A DNA stretch of 57,524 nt. It comes from Phycisphaerae bacterium (GTDB lineage: Bacteria; Planctomycetota; Phycisphaerae; Phycisphaerales; SM1A02). The translations under genes were made by a program, and so were the position numbers. The notes under the pieces were generated by a model. That model saw nothing but the letters and a program-made list of their open reading frames with translations. It ran no database searches and was not told the origin of the DNA. The stretch covers positions 1 through 57,524 of the forward strand of contig PBAX01000011.1 in assembly GCA_002716385.1 (NCBI GenBank), in the 5' to 3' direction. This document shows, piece after piece, positions 33,948 through 42,598 of the stretch (position 1 is its first letter; each line of letters starts with the position of its first letter).

Positions 33948-34328
33948 TCAGACCAGTGGGAGGGCTATGTTCGCCAACAGCACGATCATGGTCAGAACGA
34001 CGCTGATGGTGTGAAGCCGCTTGAAGGTTGCCTTGTCGCCGGCGTCGGTGGCCTTGTTGGTGATCGGGACCAGTGCTGCACAGACCAGTGGGAAGACGAT
34101 CGTCAGCCCGGCGAGAATGAACTGGGCGACACTGCGGTTTTCCGAGAAGATCAGAGAGATGATCGTGGCGATGCCGATGACGACCAGCAGCCGGAAGAAC
34201 TTGGGAAAGAGCGCCCGGAGAAGCTTCCCGGCAGGGGCCATCTCGATGGTCGTGAAGATCGTCGGAGCGAAGATGGCGGTCTGGAGAATGATGACGCCTA
34301 CGGCGAGTCCTGCGAAGAAGTCCTGCAT
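33948..34328 (-). CDS. DUF4149-like four-helix membrane protein
   Basis: Protein of 126 aa with four hydrophobic helices. The loop APAGKLLRALFPKFFRLLV matches the G-LL-ALFP-FF pattern of DUF4149/TMEM205-like proteins, and a second charged loop TDAGDKATFKRLHTISV is also in place. Function in bacteria is unknown. It starts 22 bases after the PepSY gene and is probably part of the same iron-type transcript. Confidence 0.78.
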   Translation of the reverse strand: MQDFFAGLAVGVIILQTAIFAPTIFTTIEMAPAGKLLRALFPKFFRLLVVIGIATIISLIFSENRSVAQFILAGLTIVFPLVCAALVPITNKATDAGDKATFKRLHTISVVLTMIVLLANIALPLV

Positions 34329-34350
34329 GTTTTGGTCCTCGGGGTTGGTC

Positions 34351-35373
34351 TCAATAGTAGATCAACAGATACATGGTGTATCCAAGTGCCAATGAAAGAA
34401 TCAGGCCGGCGACGACTGATATGAATCCCATTCCTCTGGTCGGTTTCATCTGCCACCACATGATGATTCCGGAGAGGCCCCAGAAGATCATCAGCCCGGC
34501 CATGATATCGACGATGATGGCCCATGAGGTGCGTGCGCCGGCCTGGCTTGGATATCCGTGTGCCTTGTGGAGTCGCAGCAGAAAGGATCGCATGTTGAAT
34601 TCTCGCGTCGGCTCGCCGGCAAGATGCTTCTCCAGCTCCCCGGATCTCAGATCGTAGGTCAGGAGCCACTGCTTGCCTTCGGCCTCGACGGTGAATTCGA
34701 CATCGGGCATGAACCGAATGCTGCCCTTTTCGGTCTGGGCGTCTTCCTTGACGGTTTCAAGCATCAAGTCCAGAGATTCCTCTTCACTGGGCTCGACCTT
34801 GTCCGGAAATGGTGTTTCGATTTCATCCGGTGTGGACAGTGGAGTGATCTGAAGCGTTGATGTCATCGTATTCGGATTGATTCGATAGCGTTTGCGTTCT
34901 TCCTCTTCACGGATATCGATGAATATGTCGCCAGTGAAACTGGGGACATTGTCATCTACCAGGCTGATCTCCACATCGGATTCCGAATTCAATTCCGAAA
35001 CGACGTTGGTTGCGATGGTCTGTGCGGATGGAAACGGGATCGACTCGAGAAGTTTCGGGTCGTTGTCCATGGTGGTCGATGTTCCAAACCAGCTTGGATG
35101 GTTGAAGAGGAATGCGGTGACGCCGTAGAGCAGTACGAACGGAACCAGTACCAGGCCGAAGTACATGTGTATTCGGCGAATGATCTTGACTGTGGCGTTG
35201 TACTTCTTCCGACTCTTCCTGCGTGCAGGGTGCTTCTTCCTGCTTGGGATCACCGTCCGCTGCCGGGGAGGCAGAGTCGGCTTTGTCTCGACACCAGGTT
35301 CCTGAAGTGTTCCCTGTGACATGCCAGAAGGATTCCATTGGAAGACAGCATGGAAGCGGGGGGATGCTTTCAT
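34351..35373 (-). CDS. PepSY-associated TM domain protein (iron-regulated membrane reductase/transport-like)
   Basis: Protein of 340 aa with a basic N-terminus, a first membrane helix (IHMYFGLVLVPFVLLYGVTAFLF), a long extracytoplasmic part, and two or three helices at the end (WAIIVDIMAGLMIFWGLSGIIMWW and SVVAGLILSLALGYTMYLLIY). His residues at helix edges (RIHMYFG, NHPSW, LHKAHGY) could ligate haem. The family includes PiuB-type proteins tied to siderophore-iron release. A second start at 35322 is possible. The upstream promoter and operator (35440-35469) link it to the iron regulon. Confidence 0.85.
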   Translation of the reverse strand: MKASPRFHAVFQWNPSGMSQGTLQEPGVETKPTLPPRQRTVIPSRKKHPARRKSRKKYNATVKIIRRIHMYFGLVLVPFVLLYGVTAFLFNHPSWFGTSTTMDNDPKLLESIPFPSAQTIATNVVSELNSESDVEISLVDDNVPSFTGDIFIDIREEEERKRYRINPNTMTSTLQITPLSTPDEIETPFPDKVEPSEEESLDLMLETVKEDAQTEKGSIRFMPDVEFTVEAEGKQWLLTYDLRSGELEKHLAGEPTREFNMRSFLLRLHKAHGYPSQAGARTSWAIIVDIMAGLMIFWGLSGIIMWWQMKPTRGMGFISVVAGLILSLALGYTMYLLIYY

Positions 35374-35439
35374 GGCGAAGTGCAGTCGGTGACTCTCTTT
35401 TTCTCAGACCGGGATTGACTGCTTCATGGGCGAGTCACT

Positions 35440-35469
35440 AGGATATCACCAATGAGATTGAGTCTCAAT
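35440..35469 (-). promoter_or_regulatory. Promoter with embedded iron-type operator for the PepSY gene (and divergent small gene)
   Basis: On the minus strand TTGAGA (35468-35463) and TATCCT (35445-35440) are 17 bases apart. The imperfect palindrome AATGAGATTGAGTCTCAAT (35451-35469; two arm mismatches) covers the -35 side. The site lies between the divergent genes at 35373 and 35495, so both may be controlled. Confidence 0.62.
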
Positions 35470-35494
35470 ATCTATAGAGGAATGGGTCTAGGGA

Positions 35495-35761
35495 ATGTAT
35501 TACGAAGCAGATGATCTGACCAAAGACGATGTAGACAGGCTTTTCGAGGCTGCGGCGGCCCTTTTCTTCGTGGTTCTGGAATGTGAGTCCACAGTCCAGA
35601 TGGCTCCGGTGCTCGTGCCAGCCTGGTTTTCTCCGGCCATGGACCCGCCATGCCCCTGCACCATGGACGATGAGTTGGTTGAAGAGGCGACGGACTTCCT
35701 GGTTCGCATGGGCATCATGCGGATCGATGAGGGTGGCCACCTTCGAGTCGTGTCGCACTGA
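35495..35761 (+). CDS. Small acidic hypothetical protein, divergent from PepSY
   Basis: Protein of 88 aa: an N-terminal helix (DDLTKDDVDRLFEAAAALFFV), a Pro-rich middle with CPC (DPPCPCTMDDEL), and a second helix ending LRVVSH. No family is recognised. The ribosome site is weak (AGGG close to the ATG at 35495). The palindromic operator at 35451-35469 lies just upstream. The same strand continues only to the convergent Kelch gene. It may be a soluble partner of the iron genes, but there is no direct evidence. Confidence 0.6.
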   Translation: MYYEADDLTKDDVDRLFEAAAALFFVVLECESTVQMAPVLVPAWFSPAMDPPCPCTMDDELVEEATDFLVRMGIMRIDEGGHLRVVSH

Positions 35762-35785
35762 GCCAGATCCCCGACATCGAAGTGC

Positions 35786-37828
35786 CTATTCCTTGCCGGC
35801 CATGGTGATCTCTTTCATCGGGTTCATCATCCTGTAGGGATTGATCAATACGACCTGTGCAAGATTCGAATCGGTCTCGTGGCTGGTGAAGATGACCAGC
35901 TGTCCTCTAAATGGCATCATCTGTATATGCCTGAGTGCGAAGGGCAGTTCCTCCACGACAGTCGACCATGTATCGGATTCGATGTCGTACATCTCGAGTG
36001 ATTTGTTTGGCTCGAGACCGCTCCCATCTGATTTCGGGGACATGCCGCCGGTCACGAAGATGTGATTTCCAAGAACAACGGCTTCGGGGGAGAGCCGCTT
36101 GCGTTCAGGTGATGCGATCCTGCCCCATTCCCGACTGTTGAAATCGAACACATCGCAGGGTTCGACCAGTTCGAAGTCATCGGTCATTCCGCCGATCATG
36201 TAGTACCGACCATCTGCATGGACACCACCGAATGCTCGCCGTGTGTTCAACAGTTCGATGCCCGATTCCCTGAATGGTTCATCGGGGGTGGTGGCATTGG
36301 CGACCATCACTTCCTCGAGATGTCTGAAATGATCACCTTGTTCACGAGTGGAATCGTAGTCCAGTCCACCGAAGACCCATATCTCATCGCCGTGACGAGC
36401 CATTCCGAACTGGCTTCTTGAGACAGGAAGATGGGGGCCCGTTACCACCCACTCGTTCTTCTTGAAGTTGTAGGTGCATCCTTCGTTCTGGGTTTCGGCT
36501 GCCTCCTCGCCGAATCCGAATCCGCCAAGTGCGAAACCCGATTTTCCGTCTTCGTGCATGACGGTCTGGATCGATTGCCTGGGCATCGGATAGTCGGAGC
36601 AGGGCCGCCATGCCATTGTCGCCAGATTCATTCGATAGCCTTCATCAAGGAAGTTGTTTCTCTGGAAATCATGCTGTCCGGTGCTGTTGTTGCCCCCGAA
36701 CATGTAGATCCAGCCATTTCGGATGAAGAACGCCTGACGATTCTTGGCATCAGACGGCGTTGGTACGGTCCAATGCTGGACGATGGCCGAAACGGGACTT
36801 GAGTTGTAGGAGATTCGCTCCACCTGTGATGGTCGCATTCCACCGGAGATGCCACCAATGATCAGTAGGTCGCCATTGTGATCGCCGGCGACCTGATGAA
36901 AGAATCTAGGAAAGGTGAGTACGCCGATGTGATTCCACGCTTCATCTCCAGGAGCCCATGTGTATACGCCTCCCTCGGCTGCTGTCGCCATGACCTTCCC
37001 TGAAACCGTATCGGCGGCTGCGCCAAAGCCCTGGCCCGGGAATTCAGGGCCCATCATCCATTTTCCCGTTTCCGGCTCGTAGATGTCCACCTGCTTGGTG
37101 GTTCCGCCCTCGCTCTGCATGCCGCCGATCACCATGATCTTTCCATCGATGGCTACCGTGGCCAACGCACGCCGCTTGAATGGAGTTTCAATGGAAGTCC
37201 AGCCTTCATTCGGATTGTTCAGGTCCAGTACCCATGTTTCTCCATGCCAATCACGCGATTTGGTATTCGCATCGAGATTCCAACCACCGATGACGTACAG
37301 CTTCGAATCGACAATGGCCGTGTCGTGTGAGGATCTGCCAGAAGGCATGGGGGGCAGCTCGGTCCATTCGCGACTTGAAGGATCGTAGGAGTGGACCGTG
37401 TTCAAGGACACGAGATGGGCGGGTTCACCAGGCGCATTCTCGGCGACTAGTCCACCAGTTCGAATGATCTTGCCATTCCAGGCTTCCAGTGGGCAGCTTT
37501 GCATTCCACTTGAATTGGGCAGGAGTTCCTTGTGGGAGAGGTCATGGAGATTCACTCGGTAGAAATCTCTGGATTGACCTTCTTCATGGTAATCGTGAGG
37601 TCTTCCGTGATACCCGCCCATGACGTACAGCCAGCCGTCGTCGGTGGCCGAGCCGAAACTGGTGGTGGGCCTGGCGATTGTGCTGCAAGGCTCGCCAGCA
37701 AGCAGACCGGAGCTGAGATCCGGATCATCAGGCGTGGCAAAATGTTGCCCATTGGCGGTCCTGCCCATCAATGGCAGGCAGGCTGAGGTAATCAAACAGA
37801 TTTGAATGATGGACTTGAAGGTGAACAT
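35786..37828 (-). CDS. Secreted Kelch-repeat protein
   Basis: Protein of 680 aa starting at ATG 37828 (GGAG eight bases upstream), with a signal peptide ending near ANGQ. About nine Kelch blades can be counted by the GG doublet after a beta strand, for instance LYVIGGWNLD, IMVIGGMQSEG, WIYMFGGNNSTG, IWVFGGLDYD, YYMIGGMTDD and IFVTGGMSP. One or two beta-propellers are likely, with binding rather than enzymatic roles. The start is 73 bases from the operator at 37902, which also faces the imelysin gene, so it may be under iron control. A frame to 37924 has no leader and was not used. Confidence 0.88.
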   Translation of the reverse strand: MFTFKSIIQICLITSACLPLMGRTANGQHFATPDDPDLSSGLLAGEPCSTIARPTTSFGSATDDGWLYVMGGYHGRPHDYHEEGQSRDFYRVNLHDLSHKELLPNSSGMQSCPLEAWNGKIIRTGGLVAENAPGEPAHLVSLNTVHSYDPSSREWTELPPMPSGRSSHDTAIVDSKLYVIGGWNLDANTKSRDWHGETWVLDLNNPNEGWTSIETPFKRRALATVAIDGKIMVIGGMQSEGGTTKQVDIYEPETGKWMMGPEFPGQGFGAAADTVSGKVMATAAEGGVYTWAPGDEAWNHIGVLTFPRFFHQVAGDHNGDLLIIGGISGGMRPSQVERISYNSSPVSAIVQHWTVPTPSDAKNRQAFFIRNGWIYMFGGNNSTGQHDFQRNNFLDEGYRMNLATMAWRPCSDYPMPRQSIQTVMHEDGKSGFALGGFGFGEEAAETQNEGCTYNFKKNEWVVTGPHLPVSRSQFGMARHGDEIWVFGGLDYDSTREQGDHFRHLEEVMVANATTPDEPFRESGIELLNTRRAFGGVHADGRYYMIGGMTDDFELVEPCDVFDFNSREWGRIASPERKRLSPEAVVLGNHIFVTGGMSPKSDGSGLEPNKSLEMYDIESDTWSTVVEELPFALRHIQMMPFRGQLVIFTSHETDSNLAQVVLINPYRMMNPMKEITMAGKE

Positions 37829-37895
37829 CTTGGGCTCCAGACTCCTGCGACAATTTGGCCACCACAGAGGGTGTGGCCTGTCCCGGAGATCCGCT

Positions 37896-37920
37896 ATACT
37901 ATTGAGACTCAGACTCAATT
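37896..37920. promoter_or_regulatory. -10 box and palindromic iron-type operator between the Kelch and imelysin genes
   Basis: TATACT (37896-37901) on the plus strand is followed at once by ATTGAGACTCAGACTCAAT (37902-37920; one arm mismatch). The site lies 73 bases from both flanking starts. A matching -35 was not found. Confidence 0.65.
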
Positions 37921-37993
37921 TCAATTTTGATGATTCCCTGTCTGGCGAGCCCGCTTGTTGTTCGTCAAATCTGACATGCAGGAAGGAAGCACA

Positions 37994-38863
37994 ATGAATA
38001 GAAGAGACATGATTCGATCATCCTTGGCCGGCACTGTGGGTGCAGCCGCCATGATGCCAGCCCTCGGTGCAGGCTCAATCAAGAAGAGCCGTCTGAGAAA
38101 ACTGGATGACTCAGCTCAGGTGAAGGTCGCCGTCGCTTCCGGTGTGGACTACTTCAAGAGACGCTGTGATGACCAGATCCCGACCGTCATTGCCTTGGAA
38201 CAGGCCATTGCCAGCAAGGATCTTGCTGCCGCCAAGCTAGCCTACATCGAATCTCGTCCTCCCTATGAGGAGATCGAGACCATCGCAGGCTCCTTCGAGG
38301 ATTCCGATCGTGACATCGACGCTCGTCCATACTCCTTCGATGGTGGTGAAGATGATCCGGACTTCCGTGGTTTCCACAAGATCGAGAATCTGATCTTCGC
38401 AGAGGAGGATCTCGATGCGGCCCATCCATATGCCGTTCAACTGGTCGAGAGTATCAAGCGACTCCGTGGTGAGCTTGACGAATCCGATCGTTTCAACGCC
38501 GAAGGCCAGTTCGGTGGCATGGTGGCGCTGACGAACGAGCTCTCCGCCAAGAAGATCTCCAGCGAAGAGGAGACATGGTCCGACCAGTCCCTTCTGATCT
38601 TCAAGCACAACTGGCTTGGCGTGAACAGTCAGTTCATACCATTCGGCCAGATGGTCGGTGCCGATAAGCCATCCGTCATCGCAGTTGCGGTTGCCCATCG
38701 TGATGCCATGAATACGCTCAAGCCATATTTCAAGCCTGGTGTCGTAGCCGCTGCTCCTTATAGCGGACTTTCCAATCGGGAACGGCGTGCCATCGCCGAT
38801 GCCAGCAATCGCTATCGCGACGCGATCATCGTCGTTCGTGACGAGATCGGCGTTCCAGGCTGA
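37994..38863 (+). CDS. Imelysin/EfeM-like (M75) periplasmic iron-acquisition protein
   Basis: Protein of 289 aa with a twin-arginine-type leader (NRRDMIRSSLAGTVGAAAM), so likely exported folded. The ATG at 37994 has a strong site GGAAGGAAG. The imelysin motif GFHKIE (H128, E131) sits in the right place, after LEQAIASKDLAAAKLAYIESRPPYEEIE. EfeO/EfeM proteins work with iron permeases in the periplasm. It is the first gene of the operon with fbpABC (52 bases to fbpA), under the operator at 37902. No EfeU permease or EfeB peroxidase is seen nearby. Confidence 0.9.
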   Translation: MNRRDMIRSSLAGTVGAAAMMPALGAGSIKKSRLRKLDDSAQVKVAVASGVDYFKRRCDDQIPTVIALEQAIASKDLAAAKLAYIESRPPYEEIETIAGSFEDSDRDIDARPYSFDGGEDDPDFRGFHKIENLIFAEEDLDAAHPYAVQLVESIKRLRGELDESDRFNAEGQFGGMVALTNELSAKKISSEEETWSDQSLLIFKHNWLGVNSQFIPFGQMVGADKPSVIAVAVAHRDAMNTLKPYFKPGVVAAAPYSGLSNRERRAIADASNRYRDAIIVVRDEIGVPG

Positions 38864-38915
38864 TCACTGATTCATATCAGCACATTCGAATCCAATTACA
38901 GGAAGACCAGTTCAA

Positions 38916-39962
38916 ATGTCCCACCGTTTCATCAAGTCCCTCTGTTTTCTGAGTGCCATGCTCTCGATTGCCATGATTCCTCAGGTCGTCATGGCCCTGC
39001 AGTCGAGTGAGCAGAAGCAGGAACCTGTCGAAATCGTCGTTTACAGCGGCCGCAAGGAATCGCTGATTGGTCCCGCCATCGCCAAGTACATGGAAGCCAC
39101 CGGCAACAAGGTCAAGGTCAAATACGGTTCGACTTCAGGCATGACCGCTCTGCTTCTTGAGGAGGGAGACGCGACACCGGCAAGCGTATTCATCGCGCAG
39201 GACGCCGGCGCTCTTGGTGCTTTGGCCAAGAAGGATCGACTGCACAAGTTGCCGAAGAAGATCACTGGAAAGGTCGATTCCCGATTCCGTTCTCCCAAGG
39301 ACGAGTGGGTCGGGATCAGCGGCCGTGCACGTGCGGTCGTCTACAACGTCAACAAGACGAGCCCGTCCGAGATGCCGGTTTCCATCCGGGATTTCACCGA
39401 TCCCAAGTGGAAGGGTCGCATCGGCTGGGCGCCGGGCAACGGTTCCTTCCAGGCGTTCGTCACTGGCATGCGTGAACGTGATGGTGATGAAGCCACGGAA
39501 GCGTGGCTCCGCGGCATCATGGCCAACGAGCCGGTCGTGTACCCCAAGAACACCGCGATCGTTCGCGCCGTGGGAGCTGGTGAAGTCGATCTCGGCTTCG
39601 TGAATCACTACTACCTGTATCGATTCCTGAATGAGGATTCGGATTTTCCCGCCCGGAATCACTTCATGCCCGGTGGCGATCCCGGCTCACTGGTGAATGT
39701 GGCCGGTGCCTGCATTCCCAATCCCGATCTCGATGAGGCTCGTAAGGCCAAGGCACTCGAATTCATCGAGTTCCTCCTGGCCAAGGATGCACAGAGCTAC
39801 TTCGCGAACAAGACCTACGAGTATCCATTGATCAAGGGCGTTGACCCATCGGTCGAGATGATCGAGCTGGAGAAGATCCAGACGCCGGACATGGATCTGA
39901 GCAATCTTGATGATCTTCAAGGTACTCTGGTCATGCTTCGTAAAGTGGATGCGCTACCCTGA
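38916..39962 (+). CDS. fbpA: Ferric iron ABC transporter substrate-binding protein
   Basis: Protein of 348 aa with a signal peptide (FLSAMLSIAMIPQVVMA). The core begins VEIVVYSGRKESLIGPAIA, as in FbpA/AfuA proteins. The adjacent iron-ligand tyrosines are in FVNHYYLYR (Y232-Y233), matching Y195-Y196 of the classical family. It picks up free ferric iron in the periplasm and passes it to FbpB. It lies 52 bases after the imelysin gene. The predicted operon is imelysin-fbpA-fbpB-fbpC. Confidence 0.94.
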   Translation: MSHRFIKSLCFLSAMLSIAMIPQVVMALQSSEQKQEPVEIVVYSGRKESLIGPAIAKYMEATGNKVKVKYGSTSGMTALLLEEGDATPASVFIAQDAGALGALAKKDRLHKLPKKITGKVDSRFRSPKDEWVGISGRARAVVYNVNKTSPSEMPVSIRDFTDPKWKGRIGWAPGNGSFQAFVTGMRERDGDEATEAWLRGIMANEPVVYPKNTAIVRAVGAGEVDLGFVNHYYLYRFLNEDSDFPARNHFMPGGDPGSLVNVAGACIPNPDLDEARKAKALEFIEFLLAKDAQSYFANKTYEYPLIKGVDPSVEMIELEKIQTPDMDLSNLDDLQGTLVMLRKVDALP

Positions 39963-40027
39963 GTTCTCTTCAAGGAACATCTTTTCAGACCATCAGGCGG
40001 AGTCGGGTTCAAGCACCCGCTCCGCTT

Positions 40028-41569
40028 TTGATTGCCTGCATGCTGATCGGGCTTCTCGTTCTTTCACCGCTGGCCTACCTGTTCATACGAGCCTTTGAAG
40101 GTGGCGGGTTCGCGGGAACCGTATCTGCGATATTCAGCGTGGATACCCTCTTCTACGGTCTGCGAAGTCTCGGGCTGGCAGCGGTCGTGGCGGTTGCGTC
40201 CGTGCTGCTTTCGATCGGTCTGGCCTGGTTTACGCTTGCGGACGATCTGCCATTCAGTCGCATCTTCACGATTCTGGTGGTCTGTCCACTGGCCGTTCCC
40301 TGTTATGTGGGGGCCGCGGTCTACATCGGTGTCTTCAGCTCGAGCGGACTTCTGGGTGGAGTCGTTGAATCGCTGGGACTTCAGCCCGGTTGGTTCAATG
40401 GCTTCTGGGCTTCCGCATTCGTACTGACCATGTTCATCTATCCATTGGCTTATCTGCCGATTCGTGCTGGACTTCGACGAGTCGATCGAAGCGCCTATGA
40501 GGCGGCGCGGATGCTCGGTCGTTCGCGTTTGATGGCGATCAGGGCAGGTGTGCTTCCCCAGCTTCGCTCGTCGATTGTCTCCGGCGGACTTCTTGTGGGC
40601 TTGTACACACTCGGTGAATTCGGAGCGGTGTCGCTTCTACGCTGCAACACCTTCACAAGGGTCATCTATGTCCAGTACGAATCCGCATTCGATCGAACAG
40701 GTGCGGCCGTATCAAGCCTTGCATTGGTCGGATTGATCGCTCTTGTGTTGTTGTTGGGGCGATGGATGCGTGGGAATTCATTCCAGGATCGCAGTGGTCG
40801 CTCCGTTTCACCCTTGAAATGGAGCATCGGTCATTGGCGATGGGGGGCTCTGGCCATTTGCCTGTGTCTCGTCGGTCTGGCGATTGTGATTCCTCTGATC
40901 AGTTTGTTCGCGTGGTGGGGGCGTGGGTCAGAGGCGATCGAGCTTGCAAGCGGGCTCATCGATCCACTTCTGAATTCACTCATTCTGGCATTGAGTGCCG
41001 GCGCAATTGTTCTTGTCCTGTCTATTCCGATCGCCTTGCTCGTTACCAGACATCCTTCGCGTCTTGCCAGCATGATCGATCGCATGTCGCACATCGGATT
41101 CGGGCTCCCTGGTCTTGTCATCGGTCTTTCGCTGGTCTTCGTGGCATTGCGTCTGATACCCGCGTTGTATCAGTCGTGGTTCGTTCTGCTTCTTGGATAT
41201 TGTGTTCTCTTTCTGGCATTGGCGATCGGGCCGATTCGATCAGGCCTCGAGCAGGCTTCCCTCACAGTGGATGAAGCGGCCCGCACGTTGGGAGCGGGTT
41301 GGGCGCGACGTTTTCGATGTCTTGTTCTACCAGTCATCCGTCCAGGGCTCTTCGGCGCCTTTCTGCTGGTGTTCATCAGCACATCAAAGGAACTGCCTTG
41401 CACGCTCCTGCTCTCTCCGGCGGGTACGCACACGCTGTCCACTCGAGTCTGGCAATACACCGATGAGGCCATGTATGCGGAGGCTTCGATGCCCGCTCTG
41501 GCTCTGATCTTCCTTTCGGGGCTTCTCGTGGCTATTCTCACGTGGCGTGAGGAACTTCTGGAGAAGTAA
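40028..41569 (+). CDS. fbpB: Ferric iron ABC transporter permease
   Basis: Permease of 513 aa with two tandem copies of the binding-protein-dependent permease domain, each with an EAA-type loop (YEAARMLGRSRLMAIRAGVLPQLR and DEAARTLGAGWARRFRCLVLPVIR), as usual for FbpB. The start is uncertain: the frame is open back to 39944 with a plausible N-terminus (TIRRSRVQAPAPLLIACML), yet it has no ATG or GTG. I used the TTG at 40028; an ATG follows at 40040. A CTG at 39959 overlaps the fbpA stop. None has a clean ribosome site. The stop overlaps the fbpC start (TAATG). Confidence 0.9.
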   Translation: MIACMLIGLLVLSPLAYLFIRAFEGGGFAGTVSAIFSVDTLFYGLRSLGLAAVVAVASVLLSIGLAWFTLADDLPFSRIFTILVVCPLAVPCYVGAAVYIGVFSSSGLLGGVVESLGLQPGWFNGFWASAFVLTMFIYPLAYLPIRAGLRRVDRSAYEAARMLGRSRLMAIRAGVLPQLRSSIVSGGLLVGLYTLGEFGAVSLLRCNTFTRVIYVQYESAFDRTGAAVSSLALVGLIALVLLLGRWMRGNSFQDRSGRSVSPLKWSIGHWRWGALAICLCLVGLAIVIPLISLFAWWGRGSEAIELASGLIDPLLNSLILALSAGAIVLVLSIPIALLVTRHPSRLASMIDRMSHIGFGLPGLVIGLSLVFVALRLIPALYQSWFVLLLGYCVLFLALAIGPIRSGLEQASLTVDEAARTLGAGWARRFRCLVLPVIRPGLFGAFLLVFISTSKELPCTLLLSPAGTHTLSTRVWQYTDEAMYAEASMPALALIFLSGLLVAILTWREELLEK

Positions 41570-42573
41570 TGATTGAACTAATAGGCATAGCTAGGTCATA
41601 CGGATCGCATCCGGCAGTTAGCGATGTGAGCTTCCGGCTCGAGTCCGGCACATTCGCGGTGCTGTTGGGCCCGAGTGGCTGTGGCAAGAGCACCTTGCTT
41701 CGAATGATCGCCGGATTGGAAACACCCGATCGGGGAACGATCATCATCTCCGACAGGGAAGTCGCCGGTGCCGGCCATGTTCCACCGGAATCAAGGAAGG
41801 TTGGCCTTGTGTTTCAGGATCTCGCGCTGTTTCCGAATATGACGGTGGCCGCCAACATCGAGTTCGGATTGCCAGTGGGAGAATCCAGGTCTTCTCGAGT
41901 CGATGACATGCTCCGACTGCTCAGGCTGGAGGCACTGCGAGATCGTCTGCCTCACGAGTTGTCCGGGGGTGAACAGCAGCGGGTCGCCGTGGCCAGATCA
42001 TTGGCCCCCGATCCAGATGTACTGCTTCTCGACGAGCCGTTCGCGAATCTGGATGCGGATCTCCGAGGGCGTGTCAGGGGAGAACTGATCGATATTCTCA
42101 AGCAAACCGGTACCACGGTGATCATGGTGACTCATGATCGTGAAGAGGCGATCAGCGCTGCCGATGAACTAATGATCATGCTTGAAGGAAGCGTGGTTCA
42201 GTCCGGAAATCCTCGGGAAGTCTACGAGCAACCTGTCAACAGGGCGATTGGGCTGCTGCTTGGTGATGGCAATGTTCTGGATGGTCGCATCAAGAACGAA
42301 GTCGTCCATTGCTGTATCGGGGATTTTCCCGCATCTGGTCGTCCCGATGGTCCCTGCGAACTGTTTATACGTTCAGAACATCTGGAACTTTCTTCAGATG
42401 CACCACTTTCGGCCCGGGTCATCGGAGGTGCCTACTACGGTCACGATGCTCTGGCGAGTCTGCAGCTTGCGGACGGGACCGCCTTGTCGATCCGGCAGGC
42501 GCATGGAGACCTTCCAGAAGTGGGCAGCGAGATCCGAATACGTGCCAATGGACCGGTCTGCATTTTCGATTGA
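41569..42573 (+). CDS. fbpC: Ferric iron ABC transporter ATPase
   Basis: ATPase of 334 aa. Walker A is GPSGCGKST, the Q-loop VGLVFQD, the signature LSGGEQQRV, Walker B VLLLDEP, and the switch is VTHDREEA. A C-terminal TOBE-like region (about 240-334) is typical of FbpC/PotA-type ATPases. The start overlaps the fbpB stop. The next gene (DUF1592) starts only 25 bases later without a terminator. Confidence 0.95.
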   Translation: MIELIGIARSYGSHPAVSDVSFRLESGTFAVLLGPSGCGKSTLLRMIAGLETPDRGTIIISDREVAGAGHVPPESRKVGLVFQDLALFPNMTVAANIEFGLPVGESRSSRVDDMLRLLRLEALRDRLPHELSGGEQQRVAVARSLAPDPDVLLLDEPFANLDADLRGRVRGELIDILKQTGTTVIMVTHDREEAISAADELMIMLEGSVVQSGNPREVYEQPVNRAIGLLLGDGNVLDGRIKNEVVHCCIGDFPASGRPDGPCELFIRSEHLELSSDAPLSARVIGGAYYGHDALASLQLADGTALSIRQAHGDLPEVGSEIRIRANGPVCIFD

Positions 42574-42598
42574 AAGGCGTTTCATCAACTGAAGATGG

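Noticed and set aside
34345..34356. ATTGAGAC half-site between the PepSY and DUF4149 genes
   Set aside because: It has no second arm and comes from the stop-codon context of the PepSY gene.
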